Both the position numbers and the translations under genes were made by a program. DNA of 64,000 bases, from the NCBI RefSeq assembly GCF_030811595.1, contig NZ_JAUSRB010000002.1, positions 2,170,001 to 2,234,000 of the forward strand. The letters are read 5' to 3'. The notes below the pieces were generated by a model. It had not been told where the DNA came from and did not search any database. It saw nothing but the letters and a program-made list of their open reading frames with translations. This document shows positions 18,601 through 25,774 of the stretch, piece by piece. Position 1 is the stretch's first letter; each line of letters begins with the position of its first letter. Source of the stretch: Streptosporangium brasiliense. Lineage in GTDB: Bacteria; Actinomycetota; Actinomycetes; Streptosporangiales; Streptosporangiaceae.

Positions 18601-19101
18601 CTGGAGCGCGGGCCGTTCTACCTGCCCGCCAAGACGGTGCACTGGCCCGAGGGCCGCCGGCGGGTGGCCGGGGTCAGCGCGATCGGCATCGGCGGCACCG
18701 GGGCCCACGTCCTGGTGGCCGAGGCGCCGCAGCCGCAGGCCACGGTGCCCGCCTCCGGGGGCCGGTATCTGCTCCCGATCTCCGCCCGCTCTCCCGAGGC
18801 CCTCCGCGCCGCGATCGTACGGCTGCGCGAGCACCTCGCCGCCAACCCGCACCTGTCACCGGCCGACGTGGCGCACACCCTGACGGCCGGACGCCGTTCC
18901 TTCGCCCACCGGGCCGTCGTGGAGTGCGGCAGCCTCGCCGAGGCGATCGCGGCCCTCGACCCCGACCGGCTGATGTCCCAGGCCGGCGCGCCGGAGACGC
19001 TGCCTTCCGGCTCCGCCGTCCCAGGGCGGCGGGTACCGCTGCCGACCTATCCCTTCCAACGACAGCGCTACTGGATCGACCCGCCGGGAGGCACCCGATG
19101 A
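15643..19101 (+). CDS. Hybrid NRPS-PKS protein A-T-KS lacking the acyltransferase domain
   Basis: This 1152-residue protein is the first of the operon. An adenylation domain spans about residues 10-500: YTSGSTGVPKG (A3), SFDASIPD (A4), NGYGATEATF (A5), RQIKVRGFRVEP (A8) and TPTGKVDAR with the A10 Lys. A carrier domain follows (FFDAGGHSLLL, Ser534 for phosphopantetheine). A ketosynthase spans about 602-1025 with Cys776 (QTACSSSL), His909 (EAHGSGT) and His950 (NIGHT). After the KS-AT linker (VAHTLTAGRRSFAHRA) the sequence jumps to the post-AT linker (VPLPTYPFQRQRYWI) and stops, so the AT domain is missing. The pocket code by eye is D-A-P-H-L-G-G-F-V, of unknown substrate. It presumably primes with an amino acid and extends with a malonyl unit supplied in trans. 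ATG 15652 is an alternative start. Confidence 0.93.
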   Translation: MQQMVVGRFLDVVNSNSDRVAVYSVDASITYGELAAAAGGIQRLVTEAGGRPGGRVGLLTGHDATVIAAILGTLLSGCVYVPLDPSYPVPRLAYMVDDADVSVLVTTRRHEALARTLLGERSCAVVLVEDATPAAPVAPETVEPDSVAYLRYTSGSTGVPKGVAQSHRNLAHCVGNQIESLSITSEDRLSLLASVSFDASIPDIYPALLSGAAVVPIDVRALGPGELVRRLADLGVTVYHSTPTLYRYVLDALGPAGRLPSVRAVLLGGERVTGSDVAAGRGRFADRCRFVNGYGATEATFVAHHRISFDPSEAGPEPGPLVPIGRALPGYEVVLLDADGGEGEIAIRSPYLALGYWRDPERTAARFTTDGDGRRVYRTGDLGRELPDGTLVCLGRLDRQIKVRGFRVEPAEVETHLAGQPGVARAVVTLAGDRLVAHVQPAPGAVLDPAAMRRSAAEVLPDYLVPAAIMVLDALPLTPTGKVDARALPAPGPVRDGERPATPAEATVHDAWCEVLGVARIGVTEPFFDAGGHSLLLGRLQQRLSETFGTPVPMVTLFEHTTVRAQARALSAPADTPPPPPPAAVPSAADGFDDLDDLDGHIAVVGLACRFPGAPDPAAFWSVLSDGVDAIWDYPESELRELGVGAGLLADPAHVRAGGKLDGVADFDAEFFGFTAEEAARTDPQHRLFLETAWEALEDAGYDPGRFDGQIGVYASTSANRYFLFHLFGNPAAGAPDDPDDWEGRLLPHQRADHLPGQVAYRLGLTGPAVAVQTACSSSLVAVCMAAQNLADHRCDLALAGGVSVTWPRYRHTPGGMVSPDGRCRAFDAAANGSGFSSGSGVVALKRLADAMADGDHVYAVIPGWAVGNDGAARAGFAVPGLSGQVAAVTEALGDAGISPDEIGMVEAHGSGTPLGDAIEVEALTRAFRAAGARDTGHCALGAVKTNIGHTDAASGIAGFIKAVLSVRHGQIPGNLHLDSPNPQLDLERGPFYLPAKTVHWPEGRRRVAGVSAIGIGGTGAHVLVAEAPQPQATVPASGGRYLLPISARSPEALRAAIVRLREHLAANPHLSPADVAHTLTAGRRSFAHRAVVECGSLAEAIAALDPDRLMSQAGAPETLPSGSAVPGRRVPLPTYPFQRQRYWIDPPGGTR

Positions 19102-19865
19102 CCACCCTGACGGCCCGCTGGTTCCGGTGCGCGCGGCCCCTGCCGCACGCGCCGCTCCGGCTGTTCTGCCTGCCGTACGCCGGCGCGGGCGCGGGCGTGT
19201 TCCACCCCTGGCCGGCCGCCCTCGCCCCCGACGTGGAGGTGGTGGGCGTCCAGCTACCGGGCAGGGAGAACCGGATCGTCGAGCCGCCCGAGATCGACCT
19301 GGCCGAGCTGGCCGACGCGGTCGCCGACGCCGTGACCGCCGACAGCCGCCCCTACGCGCTGTACGGGCACTCGCTGGGCGCGCGGCTGGCGTTCGAGGTG
19401 ACCCGGCGGCTGGACCGTGCCGACGCGCCGCTGCCGGTCCGGCTGTATGTGGGCGCCGCCCGCGCACCGCATCTGCACGCCTCCGCCGACACCTTCGACG
19501 GGCTCTCCCGCGTCTCCGACGACGAGCTGGTGACCCGGGTGGTGGCCGGGGGCGGCGTGCCCGAGGCGGTCGCCGCCGAGCCGGAGCTGCTGGAGCTGCT
19601 GCTGCCGACGCTGCGGGCGGACTTCGCCTGGCTGGACGACTACGTCTACCAGCCCGGACCGGCGCTGCCGGTGCCGATCACGGCCTTCGCCGGCACGCTC
19701 GACCGGGCCGTCTCGATGGAGCAGGTGGCCGCCTGGGAGCAGCACACCGCCGCGGGCTTCGCCCTGCACCGCCTCGACGGCGGTCACTTCTTCCTCCAGG
19801 ACAGGCTGGCGGACCTGACCACCCTGCTGTCGGCGGACCTCAGGGCCGCGGGCGGTGGGCTGTGA
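19098..19865 (+). CDS. Type II thioesterase
   Basis: This 255-residue alpha/beta hydrolase belongs to the type II TE family that removes mis-primed acyl groups from carrier domains. It shows FCLPYAGAGAGVFHPW, YGHSLGARLAFEV with the nucleophile Ser92, FAGTLDRAVS with the likely catalytic Asp region, and GGHFFLQD with His230. It is coupled to the A-T-KS gene by an ATGA overlap and to the LanB-like gene by a GTGA overlap. Its last codons lie in a 15-bp segment repeated exactly 2280 bp downstream. Confidence 0.94.
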   Translation: MTTLTARWFRCARPLPHAPLRLFCLPYAGAGAGVFHPWPAALAPDVEVVGVQLPGRENRIVEPPEIDLAELADAVADAVTADSRPYALYGHSLGARLAFEVTRRLDRADAPLPVRLYVGAARAPHLHASADTFDGLSRVSDDELVTRVVAGGGVPEAVAAEPELLELLLPTLRADFAWLDDYVYQPGPALPVPITAFAGTLDRAVSMEQVAAWEQHTAAGFALHRLDGGHFFLQDRLADLTTLLSADLRAAGGGL

Positions 19866-20677
19866 CGAAGGTGAGACTGGGAGACAGCGGCTGGTCGGTG
19901 TGGCCGGACGCGTTGCTGCGCACGACGGGGTTCCCCGCCGACGGGCTGGACGCCTTCGCGGCGCCCGCGGCCGCCGCCGCGGCCGACGATCTGCTCGCCG
20001 GTAACGGTGATGCGGAGATGTTCGACAAGACGCTGGCCGAGGCGGTCGCGGCGGGTGCTCGCAAGATCTGTGAGATCGCCGCTGATCCGCTGTTCCGTGA
20101 GGCGGTGACCTGGCAGAACCCGGGTGTGCTGGTCGCCTTGGACGGCTTGGTGGCCGGTGGTCCGGAGGCGAGCCGTAATGTGCGGCGGCGGGACCGGGAG
20201 CGGGCGGTGATCCGTTACTGGCAGCGTTACTGCGCCAAGAACGAGACCATCGGGTTCTTCGGCCCGGTCTGCTGGATCGACGTCGAGCGGTCCGAGCAGG
20301 CGCTGAGCGTCCGGACCGGCCCGGGCCTGCTCCGCCACCGACGGGTGTTCTTCGAGGGCTGGGCGATGACCGCCTACGCCGATCATCTGGCCGGGGATCC
20401 GCTGGTCCGCCGCTGGTGGCCGCCCGCGCTGCTGCCCCATCTCACCGTGCAGGAGCGGTCGCTGCTGCGACCGATGCAGCCGCCGCTGGCGCTGTCGCCG
20501 GTGGAGGCGGCGGTGCTGGCCCGCTGTGACGGACGGACCCCGGCGGTGGAGGTCGTCGCCGGGCTGGACCGGCCGGAGGACGGCTACCTGCTGCTGGAGC
20601 GGCTGGTCGAGCGGGAGTTGATCACCTGGGACGCGGCGCTGCCGATCGGCCGCGACGCCGAGGACGTGCCTGCGTGA
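19862..20677 (+). CDS. LanB-like dehydratase domain, N-terminal part (frameshifted gene)
   Basis: This 271-residue piece matches the N-terminal region of lantibiotic-dehydratase (LanB) proteins, which use aminoacyl-tRNA as co-substrate. It has RYCAKNETIGFFGPV, the counterpart of the R-x-x-x-R-x-T-P-F-G-x-F-A-G segment, and a winged region ending LLLERLVERELITWD. The GTG start overlaps the thioesterase stop (GTGA). The frame ends at 20677, but the protein plainly continues in another frame: skipping one base near 20666 gives D-C-L-R-E-R-I-A-S-I-G-D, the expected continuation. Codons here end in T more often than in neighbouring genes. The gene may be inactive, rescued by +1 frameshifting, or affected by a sequencing error. 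Confidence 0.8.
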   Translation: MTKVRLGDSGWSVWPDALLRTTGFPADGLDAFAAPAAAAAADDLLAGNGDAEMFDKTLAEAVAAGARKICEIAADPLFREAVTWQNPGVLVALDGLVAGGPEASRNVRRRDRERAVIRYWQRYCAKNETIGFFGPVCWIDVERSEQALSVRTGPGLLRHRRVFFEGWAMTAYADHLAGDPLVRRWWPPALLPHLTVQERSLLRPMQPPLALSPVEAAVLARCDGRTPAVEVVAGLDRPEDGYLLLERLVERELITWDAALPIGRDAEDVPA

Positions 20678-20680
20678 GCG
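20660..20680 (+). other. Apparent one-base frameshift site in the LanB-like gene
   Basis: Reading GAC-GTG-CCT-GCG-TGA terminates the first frame at 20675-20677. Omitting one base at about 20666 gives GAC-TGC-CTG-CGT-GAG-CGG, which runs on through the rest of the domain. Protein similarity is continuous across this point. No slippery heptamer with a strong downstream structure was recognised. Confidence 0.75.
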
Positions 20681-20720
20681 GATCGCCTCGATCGGGGACG
20701 CCGAGCTGCGCGAGCGGGCG

Positions 20721-22145
20721 GTGGCGGGGCTGGCGCGGTTGTGCGCGGCCCGTGACGCGGTGGCCGCCGCCGCGGGTGACCCGGTGGGGTTGAAGGAGGC
20801 GCTGGCTGGGCTGGACGCGGAGTTCACCGCGGTCACCGGTGCCGCGCCGCGGCGGCGGGACGGGCAGATGTACGCCGGTCGCACGCTGTGTTACGAGGAC
20901 ACCACCCGGGACGTCGACGTCACCGTCGGCTCCTCCCTCCTCGACGACCTCGCACCACCTCTCGCGCTCATCCTGGCCACCGCCCACTGGCTCACCCACG
21001 CGATCAGCTCGGCCTGCCGGGACGTCCTGCGGGAGCTCCACGACGAGCTGCGGGACGGCTCCGACGCCCCGGTGCGCCTGGCCGACCTGTGGTATCTCGC
21101 CCAGGGGCTGCTGTTCACCGGCGGCGACAACCCGTTCCGCACGGTGGCCGACGACTTCGCCCGGCGGTGGGCCGAGCTGATCGGCGTGCCGGCCGGCCTC
21201 GGGAGCGGCGCGCGCGTCCAGCTCTCGGCCGCCGAGCTGGCCGAGCCGCTGGCGCGGCTGTTCCCCGCCGGGCGGCCCGGCTGGGCGGCGGCCCGGCTGC
21301 ACAGCCCCGACCTGCAGATCTGCGCCCCCGACGTCGACGCCGTCAACCGCGGCGACTACCAGGCGGTCCTCGGTGAGCTGCACGCGGCCTGGCCGACGTT
21401 CGACTGCGACCTCTTCACCGTCTGGCACCCCGAGGTCGACCGGCTCCGGGACGAGCTGACCGCCGACCTCGGGCCGGACCGGGTCCGGCTGCTCCACCCC
21501 GACACCTGGCCCCGGCACACCGGGCGGGTCGCGCCGTCGCTGACCGGCACCACCGACCGGCTGCTGGGGTTCGCCGCGGCACCGGGCGCCGACCCGGAGC
21601 GGCTGCTGCCGGCCACCTCGGTCATCGTCTCCGACGACGACGGCACCCTGATCGCCACCGCCCCCGACGGACACCGGTGGCCGCTCATCGAGATGTTCGC
21701 CGGCATGCTCAACGGCCTCGCCGTCGACGCCTTCAAGCTCACCTCGCCCGCGCCGCACGTGCCCCGGATCACCATCGACCGGCTGGTCATCGCCCGCGAG
21801 ACCTGGCGCACCACCGTCACCGAGACCGGACTGGCCGACATCACCAACGAACGCGAACGCTACCTGGCCACCCGCGCCTGGCGACAGCGCCTCAACCTGC
21901 CCGACCAGATCTTCGTCAAGATCGGCACCGAAGTGAAACCCTGCTACTTCGACCTCACCAGCCCCCACTACGTCGGCGTGCTGTGCACCATGCTCCGCAC
22001 CGCCGGCCCCGAGGTCTCCGTCGTGATCAGCGAGGCCCTGCCCACCCCCGACCAGGCCTGGGTCCCCGACCACCAGGGCAACCGCTACTTCAGCGAACTG
22101 CGCCTGCAGATCACCGACCCCGTCACCGCGGGCGGTGGGCGATGA
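20721..22145 (+). CDS. LanB-like dehydratase domain, C-terminal part (frameshifted gene)
   Basis: This is the continuation of the LanB-like protein. GTG 20721 gives 474 residues, but homologous sequence starts earlier (R-E-R-I-A-S-I-G-D from about 20673), so independent translation would lose part of a helix. Typical features are AARDAVAAAAGDP, GRTLCYEDTTRDVDVT, a hydrophobic helix with LILATAHWL, and WRQRLNLPDQIFVKIGTE near the end. With the first part the total is about 750 residues, the size of the glutamylation (tRNA-dependent) domain alone. The C-terminal elimination domain of full LanB enzymes is absent. This fits split LanB proteins or peptide aminoacyl-tRNA ligases. The stop overlaps the next NRPS start (ATGA). 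Confidence 0.8.
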   Translation: MAGLARLCAARDAVAAAAGDPVGLKEALAGLDAEFTAVTGAAPRRRDGQMYAGRTLCYEDTTRDVDVTVGSSLLDDLAPPLALILATAHWLTHAISSACRDVLRELHDELRDGSDAPVRLADLWYLAQGLLFTGGDNPFRTVADDFARRWAELIGVPAGLGSGARVQLSAAELAEPLARLFPAGRPGWAAARLHSPDLQICAPDVDAVNRGDYQAVLGELHAAWPTFDCDLFTVWHPEVDRLRDELTADLGPDRVRLLHPDTWPRHTGRVAPSLTGTTDRLLGFAAAPGADPERLLPATSVIVSDDDGTLIATAPDGHRWPLIEMFAGMLNGLAVDAFKLTSPAPHVPRITIDRLVIARETWRTTVTETGLADITNERERYLATRAWRQRLNLPDQIFVKIGTEVKPCYFDLTSPHYVGVLCTMLRTAGPEVSVVISEALPTPDQAWVPDHQGNRYFSELRLQITDPVTAGGGR

Positions 22146-25100
22146 GCGACCGTCTGTCCCAGCCGGAGGCGGACCGCGTGGGGGCGGACCACCCGGAGAC
22201 GGAGCACCTGGAAACGGACCACCTGGAGGCGGACCGCATGGAGGCCGATCAGACGCTCTCCTCGGAGCGGACCGTCTCTTCGGGGCGGACCGTCGCCGAC
22301 CTCGTCGTGGCGCGGGCCCGCGCCGTGCCGGACGCGCTCGCGGTCGCCCAGTGGGACGAGGAGATCACCTACCGGGAGCTGGCCGGCCGCGCCGCCGCGC
22401 TCGCGGCCCGGCTCGGCGCGCTCGGCGTCGGGCCGGAGACCAGGGTCGGGATCTGCATGGAGCGGCGGCCCGCGCTGCTGGTCGCGATCTACGGCGTGCT
22501 GCTGGCCGGCGGCTGCTACGTGCCGCTGGACCCGGCCGGCCCCCGGCTGCGGCTGCGGGACATGGCCGTCGACGCCGGTCTGGAGGTCGTGGTGGCCGAC
22601 CGGGCGGGCGCGGAGGCGGCCGGCGAGGCGGGCCTGCGGTGCGTCGCCGTACCCGGCCCGGCCGAGTCCGTCGACCTGGCCGCGGTGCCGGACTGCCCGG
22701 CCGCGCCGGACAACCTCGCCTACGTGCTGTACACCTCCGGCTCCACCGGCCGGCCCAAGGGCGTGCTCGTCACCCACCACAACCTGGCCGACTTCGTCCT
22801 CGGAACCATCGAGACCGTCGGGGCCGGACCGGACACCCGCGCGCTGGGCTTCTCCTCCCTCAGCTTCGACGCCTCCGCCCTCGACCTGTTCGTCCCGCTG
22901 ATCGTGGGCGGGTCGGTGCACATCGCCGGCGACGCCGACCGCTCCGACCCGACCAGGCTGCAGCGGTTCGTCGCCGAGCACCGGATCACCTGGGGGTTCG
23001 TCACCCCCGCCGTGCTGGCCCTGCTCGACCCGGCCACGCTGCCCGACTGGCAGGTGGTGATGGCCGGCGGCGAGGCGGTGCCGGCCGAGCTGGTCAACCG
23101 GTGGCCGGGCCGCCGGTTCGTCAACGTCTACGGGCCCACCGAGGCGACGGTGTCGGCCGCCACCGCCGAGCTGGCCGCCCCGCAGGCCACGCCGGTGCCG
23201 ATCGGCCACCCGACGCCCGGCCACCGCTGCTACGTCGTCGACGACCACTTCCGCCTGGTCGAGCCCGGCGCCGAGGGCGAGCTGCTGATCGGCGGCCCCG
23301 GCGTGACCCGCGGCTACCTGAACAGGCCCGCGCTGACCGCCGCGGCGTTCGTGCCCGACCCGTTCTCCGGCGAGGCGGGCGCGCGGCTCTACCGGACCGG
23401 GGACATGGCGCGCTACGCCGACGACGGACAGCTCGTCTACCTGGGCCGCCGCGACGGACAGGTCAAGATCCGCGGCCAGCGGATCGAGCTGGGCGAGATC
23501 GTCACCGTCCTGCAGGAGCACCCGGCGGTGGCGCAGGCGGCGGTGGAGGCGGTGCCGCGGCCCGGCGGCGGCCTGGAGCTGGTCGCCTTCCTCACGCCGG
23601 AGGACGCCCCGGCCGACGCCGGATACGCCGCCTCGCGGCTGACCGTGGCGATGCTGCCGGGACGCGTGCTGCGCCTGCCCGAGCTGCCGCTCAACTCCTC
23701 CGGCAAAGTGGACCGGTCCCGGCTGCGGGAGCTGGCCGCCGAGGAACGCCCGGCCGACGACTCGCCGGAAGGGGGGACGGCCACCGAACGGGCGCTCGCG
23801 GCGGTGTGGCGGCGCCTCGGCGTCGGCGCCGACTTCTTCGCCGGCGGAGGCGACTCGATCACCGCGATGCGGCTGGTCGCCGCCGCCCGCAGCGAGCTGG
23901 GCCTGGACGTGACGGTGGACGACGTGTTCGCCGGCCGCACCCTGCCGGAGATCGCCGCCCGGTTCGACGGGGCCGCCCGGCTGGCGGGGCCGGAGCTCAC
24001 CCTCGGCCATCCGCCGACCCTGGCCCCGCCGCAGCGCCGTCTGTGGTTCCTGGACCAGCTCGCGCCCGAGGCCGCGCCGTACAACATCGCCCTGGCCGAG
24101 AGGCTGCGCGGCCCCCTGGAGGTGACGGCGCTGCGGACGGCGCTGCGGACCGTCGCCGAGCGGCACGACGTGCTGCGCTGGCGGATCCGGCAGCGGGCCG
24201 GCGTGCCGTACGCCGTCTGCGAGCCGCCCTCCGACGTGGACCTGACCGTGGTCGACCTGAGCGGGTACGGCCAGGCGCAGCGGGAGGCGCAGCTGCGCAC
24301 CCGGCTGGCGGCCGGCGCGTCCGCGCCGTTCGACCTGGCGGGCGGCTCCCCCTGGCGGGCGTGGCTGTACGTGCTGGCCCCCGACGAGCACGTGCTGGCG
24401 CTGACCCTGCACCACGCGGTGTTCGACGGCTGGTCCCGGGACACGCTCTACACCGACCTGTCGGCCGCCTACACGGCCGCCGTCACCGGCCGGGCGGTGG
24501 ACCTGCCGCCGCTGCGGGCCTCCTACGCCGACTACGCGGTCTGGCGGGCCGAGCGGGACAGCCGCACCGGCGAGGCGGACCTGGCCTGGTGGGCCGGGCA
24601 CCTGAGCGGGGCGCCCACCGTGCTGGACCTGCCCCGCGACCGGCCCCGCCCGGCCGTGCAGACCTACCGGGGCGCCGAGGCCCGCGTGGCCCTGCCGCCC
24701 GGGACCGACGCCGCGGTCCGCGCGCTGGCCGCCGACCTCGGGGCGACCCCGGCGGGGGTGCTGCTGGCGGGGCTCGGCCGGCTGCTCCACCGGCTCACCG
24801 GCGCCGCCGACCACGTGGTCGGCGCGGTCGTCGCCGACCGGCGGGTGGCCGCCTTCGACGACCTGGTCGGGTTCTTCATCGACATGGTCCCGCTGCGGCT
24901 GCGGTCGGACGACCGCACCGACTTCGCCACCCACGTACGGCGCTGCACCCGCGAGCTGCTGGACGTCGCCGCGCACCCGGCCGCGCCGCTGGAGCGCGTG
25001 GTCGAGGAGCTCGACATCCGCCGGGACACCTCCCGCGCCCCGCTGGTGCAGGTCATGTTCAACGTGCTGAACCTGACCGAGCCCCGGCTGGAGCTGCCCG

Positions 25101-25774
25101 GCGTGCGCGGCGAGACGATCGAGGTCGACAAGCCGGGCTCGCCGTTCGACCTGACCGTGTACGTGGCGGAGCGGGACGGCGGATTCTCCGTCGAGGTCGT
25201 CTACAACCCCGACCTGTTCGACGCCGCCAGGATCGACGCGATGCTCGCCGACTACGTGAACGTGGTCGGCGCGCTGGCCGCCGACCCGGCCACCCCGATG
25301 GGCGCGGTCGCGCTGCCCGGCCGGGTCTCACCGGAGGCGGCGCCCGGCGCCATGCGGGTCGCCGACCCGGTGGCCGTGGCGCCGTCGGCGGGCCAGGGGA
25401 CCGGGTCGACCGCCACCGAGGAGCTGATCGCCACGATCTGGCGTGAGGTTCTGGAGCGGGACGGCGTCGGCCCCGACGACAACTTCTTCGACATCGGCGG
25501 TCACTCGCTGGCGCTCGCCGCCGTGCACGCCCGCCTGTGCGTCCAGCTCGACCGTGAACTGCGGATGGTGGACCTGTTCCGCTACCCCAACATCCGATCC
25601 CTCGCCGCCTATCTCGACGCCGAAAGCCCGGCGGGCGGCTCCGCCGGGCACCCCCAGGCCGGCAATCCCGAACTCGCCCGCGCGGCCTCCCGGGCCGAGG
25701 CGCGGCGCAACCGCACGCGACGCCCACGACGCGTCCACAGCACCACCGGACAGGAGAACGACCATGACCAGTGA
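22142..25774 (+). CDS. Nonribosomal peptide synthetase A-T-C-T
   Basis: This 1210-residue protein starts with an odd acidic pentapeptide repeat (residues 11-36). An adenylation domain follows (A3 YTSGSTGRPKG near residue 197, SFDASALD, NVYGPTEATV, DGQVKIRGQRIELGE, NSSGKVDR). The first carrier has Ser572 (FFAGGGDSITAM). The condensation domain has the intact H-H-x-x-x-D-G motif (HHAVFDGW, His757-His758). The second carrier has Ser1122 (FFDIGGHSLAL), and a basic tail ends the protein. The pocket code by eye is D-A-L-F-M-G-V-V-S, probably a hydrophobic residue but not a code I can assign. No adenylation domain serves the second carrier in cis, so loading must come in trans. ATG 22142 overlaps the upstream stop, and its end overlaps the PKS start by 11 bp. 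Confidence 0.94.
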   Translation: MSDRLSQPEADRVGADHPETEHLETDHLEADRMEADQTLSSERTVSSGRTVADLVVARARAVPDALAVAQWDEEITYRELAGRAAALAARLGALGVGPETRVGICMERRPALLVAIYGVLLAGGCYVPLDPAGPRLRLRDMAVDAGLEVVVADRAGAEAAGEAGLRCVAVPGPAESVDLAAVPDCPAAPDNLAYVLYTSGSTGRPKGVLVTHHNLADFVLGTIETVGAGPDTRALGFSSLSFDASALDLFVPLIVGGSVHIAGDADRSDPTRLQRFVAEHRITWGFVTPAVLALLDPATLPDWQVVMAGGEAVPAELVNRWPGRRFVNVYGPTEATVSAATAELAAPQATPVPIGHPTPGHRCYVVDDHFRLVEPGAEGELLIGGPGVTRGYLNRPALTAAAFVPDPFSGEAGARLYRTGDMARYADDGQLVYLGRRDGQVKIRGQRIELGEIVTVLQEHPAVAQAAVEAVPRPGGGLELVAFLTPEDAPADAGYAASRLTVAMLPGRVLRLPELPLNSSGKVDRSRLRELAAEERPADDSPEGGTATERALAAVWRRLGVGADFFAGGGDSITAMRLVAAARSELGLDVTVDDVFAGRTLPEIAARFDGAARLAGPELTLGHPPTLAPPQRRLWFLDQLAPEAAPYNIALAERLRGPLEVTALRTALRTVAERHDVLRWRIRQRAGVPYAVCEPPSDVDLTVVDLSGYGQAQREAQLRTRLAAGASAPFDLAGGSPWRAWLYVLAPDEHVLALTLHHAVFDGWSRDTLYTDLSAAYTAAVTGRAVDLPPLRASYADYAVWRAERDSRTGEADLAWWAGHLSGAPTVLDLPRDRPRPAVQTYRGAEARVALPPGTDAAVRALAADLGATPAGVLLAGLGRLLHRLTGAADHVVGAVVADRRVAAFDDLVGFFIDMVPLRLRSDDRTDFATHVRRCTRELLDVAAHPAAPLERVVEELDIRRDTSRAPLVQVMFNVLNLTEPRLELPGVRGETIEVDKPGSPFDLTVYVAERDGGFSVEVVYNPDLFDAARIDAMLADYVNVVGALAADPATPMGAVALPGRVSPEAAPGAMRVADPVAVAPSAGQGTGSTATEELIATIWREVLERDGVGPDDNFFDIGGHSLALAAVHARLCVQLDRELRMVDLFRYPNIRSLAAYLDAESPAGGSAGHPQAGNPELARAASRAEARRNRTRRPRRVHSTTGQENDHDQ
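22172..22252 (+). repeat. 15-bp coding minisatellite, pentapeptide repeat
   Basis: Five copies and a partial of a 15-bp unit encode pentapeptides of the form (D/E)-(H/R)-x-(E/G)-(A/T), such as DHLEA and DRMEA. The array lies in the N-terminal extension of the A-T-C-T protein, before the adenylation domain. It would form a highly acidic, possibly helical leader. Confidence 0.85.

Larger units (their letters stand above)
19846..22140. repeat. 15-bp direct repeats flanking the LanB-like block
   Basis: CCGCGGGCGGTGGGC occurs at 19846-19860, just before the thioesterase stop, and at 22126-22140, just before the stop of the LanB-like gene. The copies are exactly 2280 bp apart, that is 760 codons, and are in the same reading frame. 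Removal of one unit would leave the thioesterase gene ending directly on the ATGA overlap of the next NRPS gene. This looks like the footprint of an insertion, though chance in GC-rich DNA is not excluded. Confidence 0.8.

Noticed and set aside
15643-19101. Cluster considered as a true trans-AT PKS system
   Set aside because: The first KS keeps a cis-AT style post-AT linker and the second PKS has its own malonyl-type AT, so AT loss from a cis-AT module fits better.
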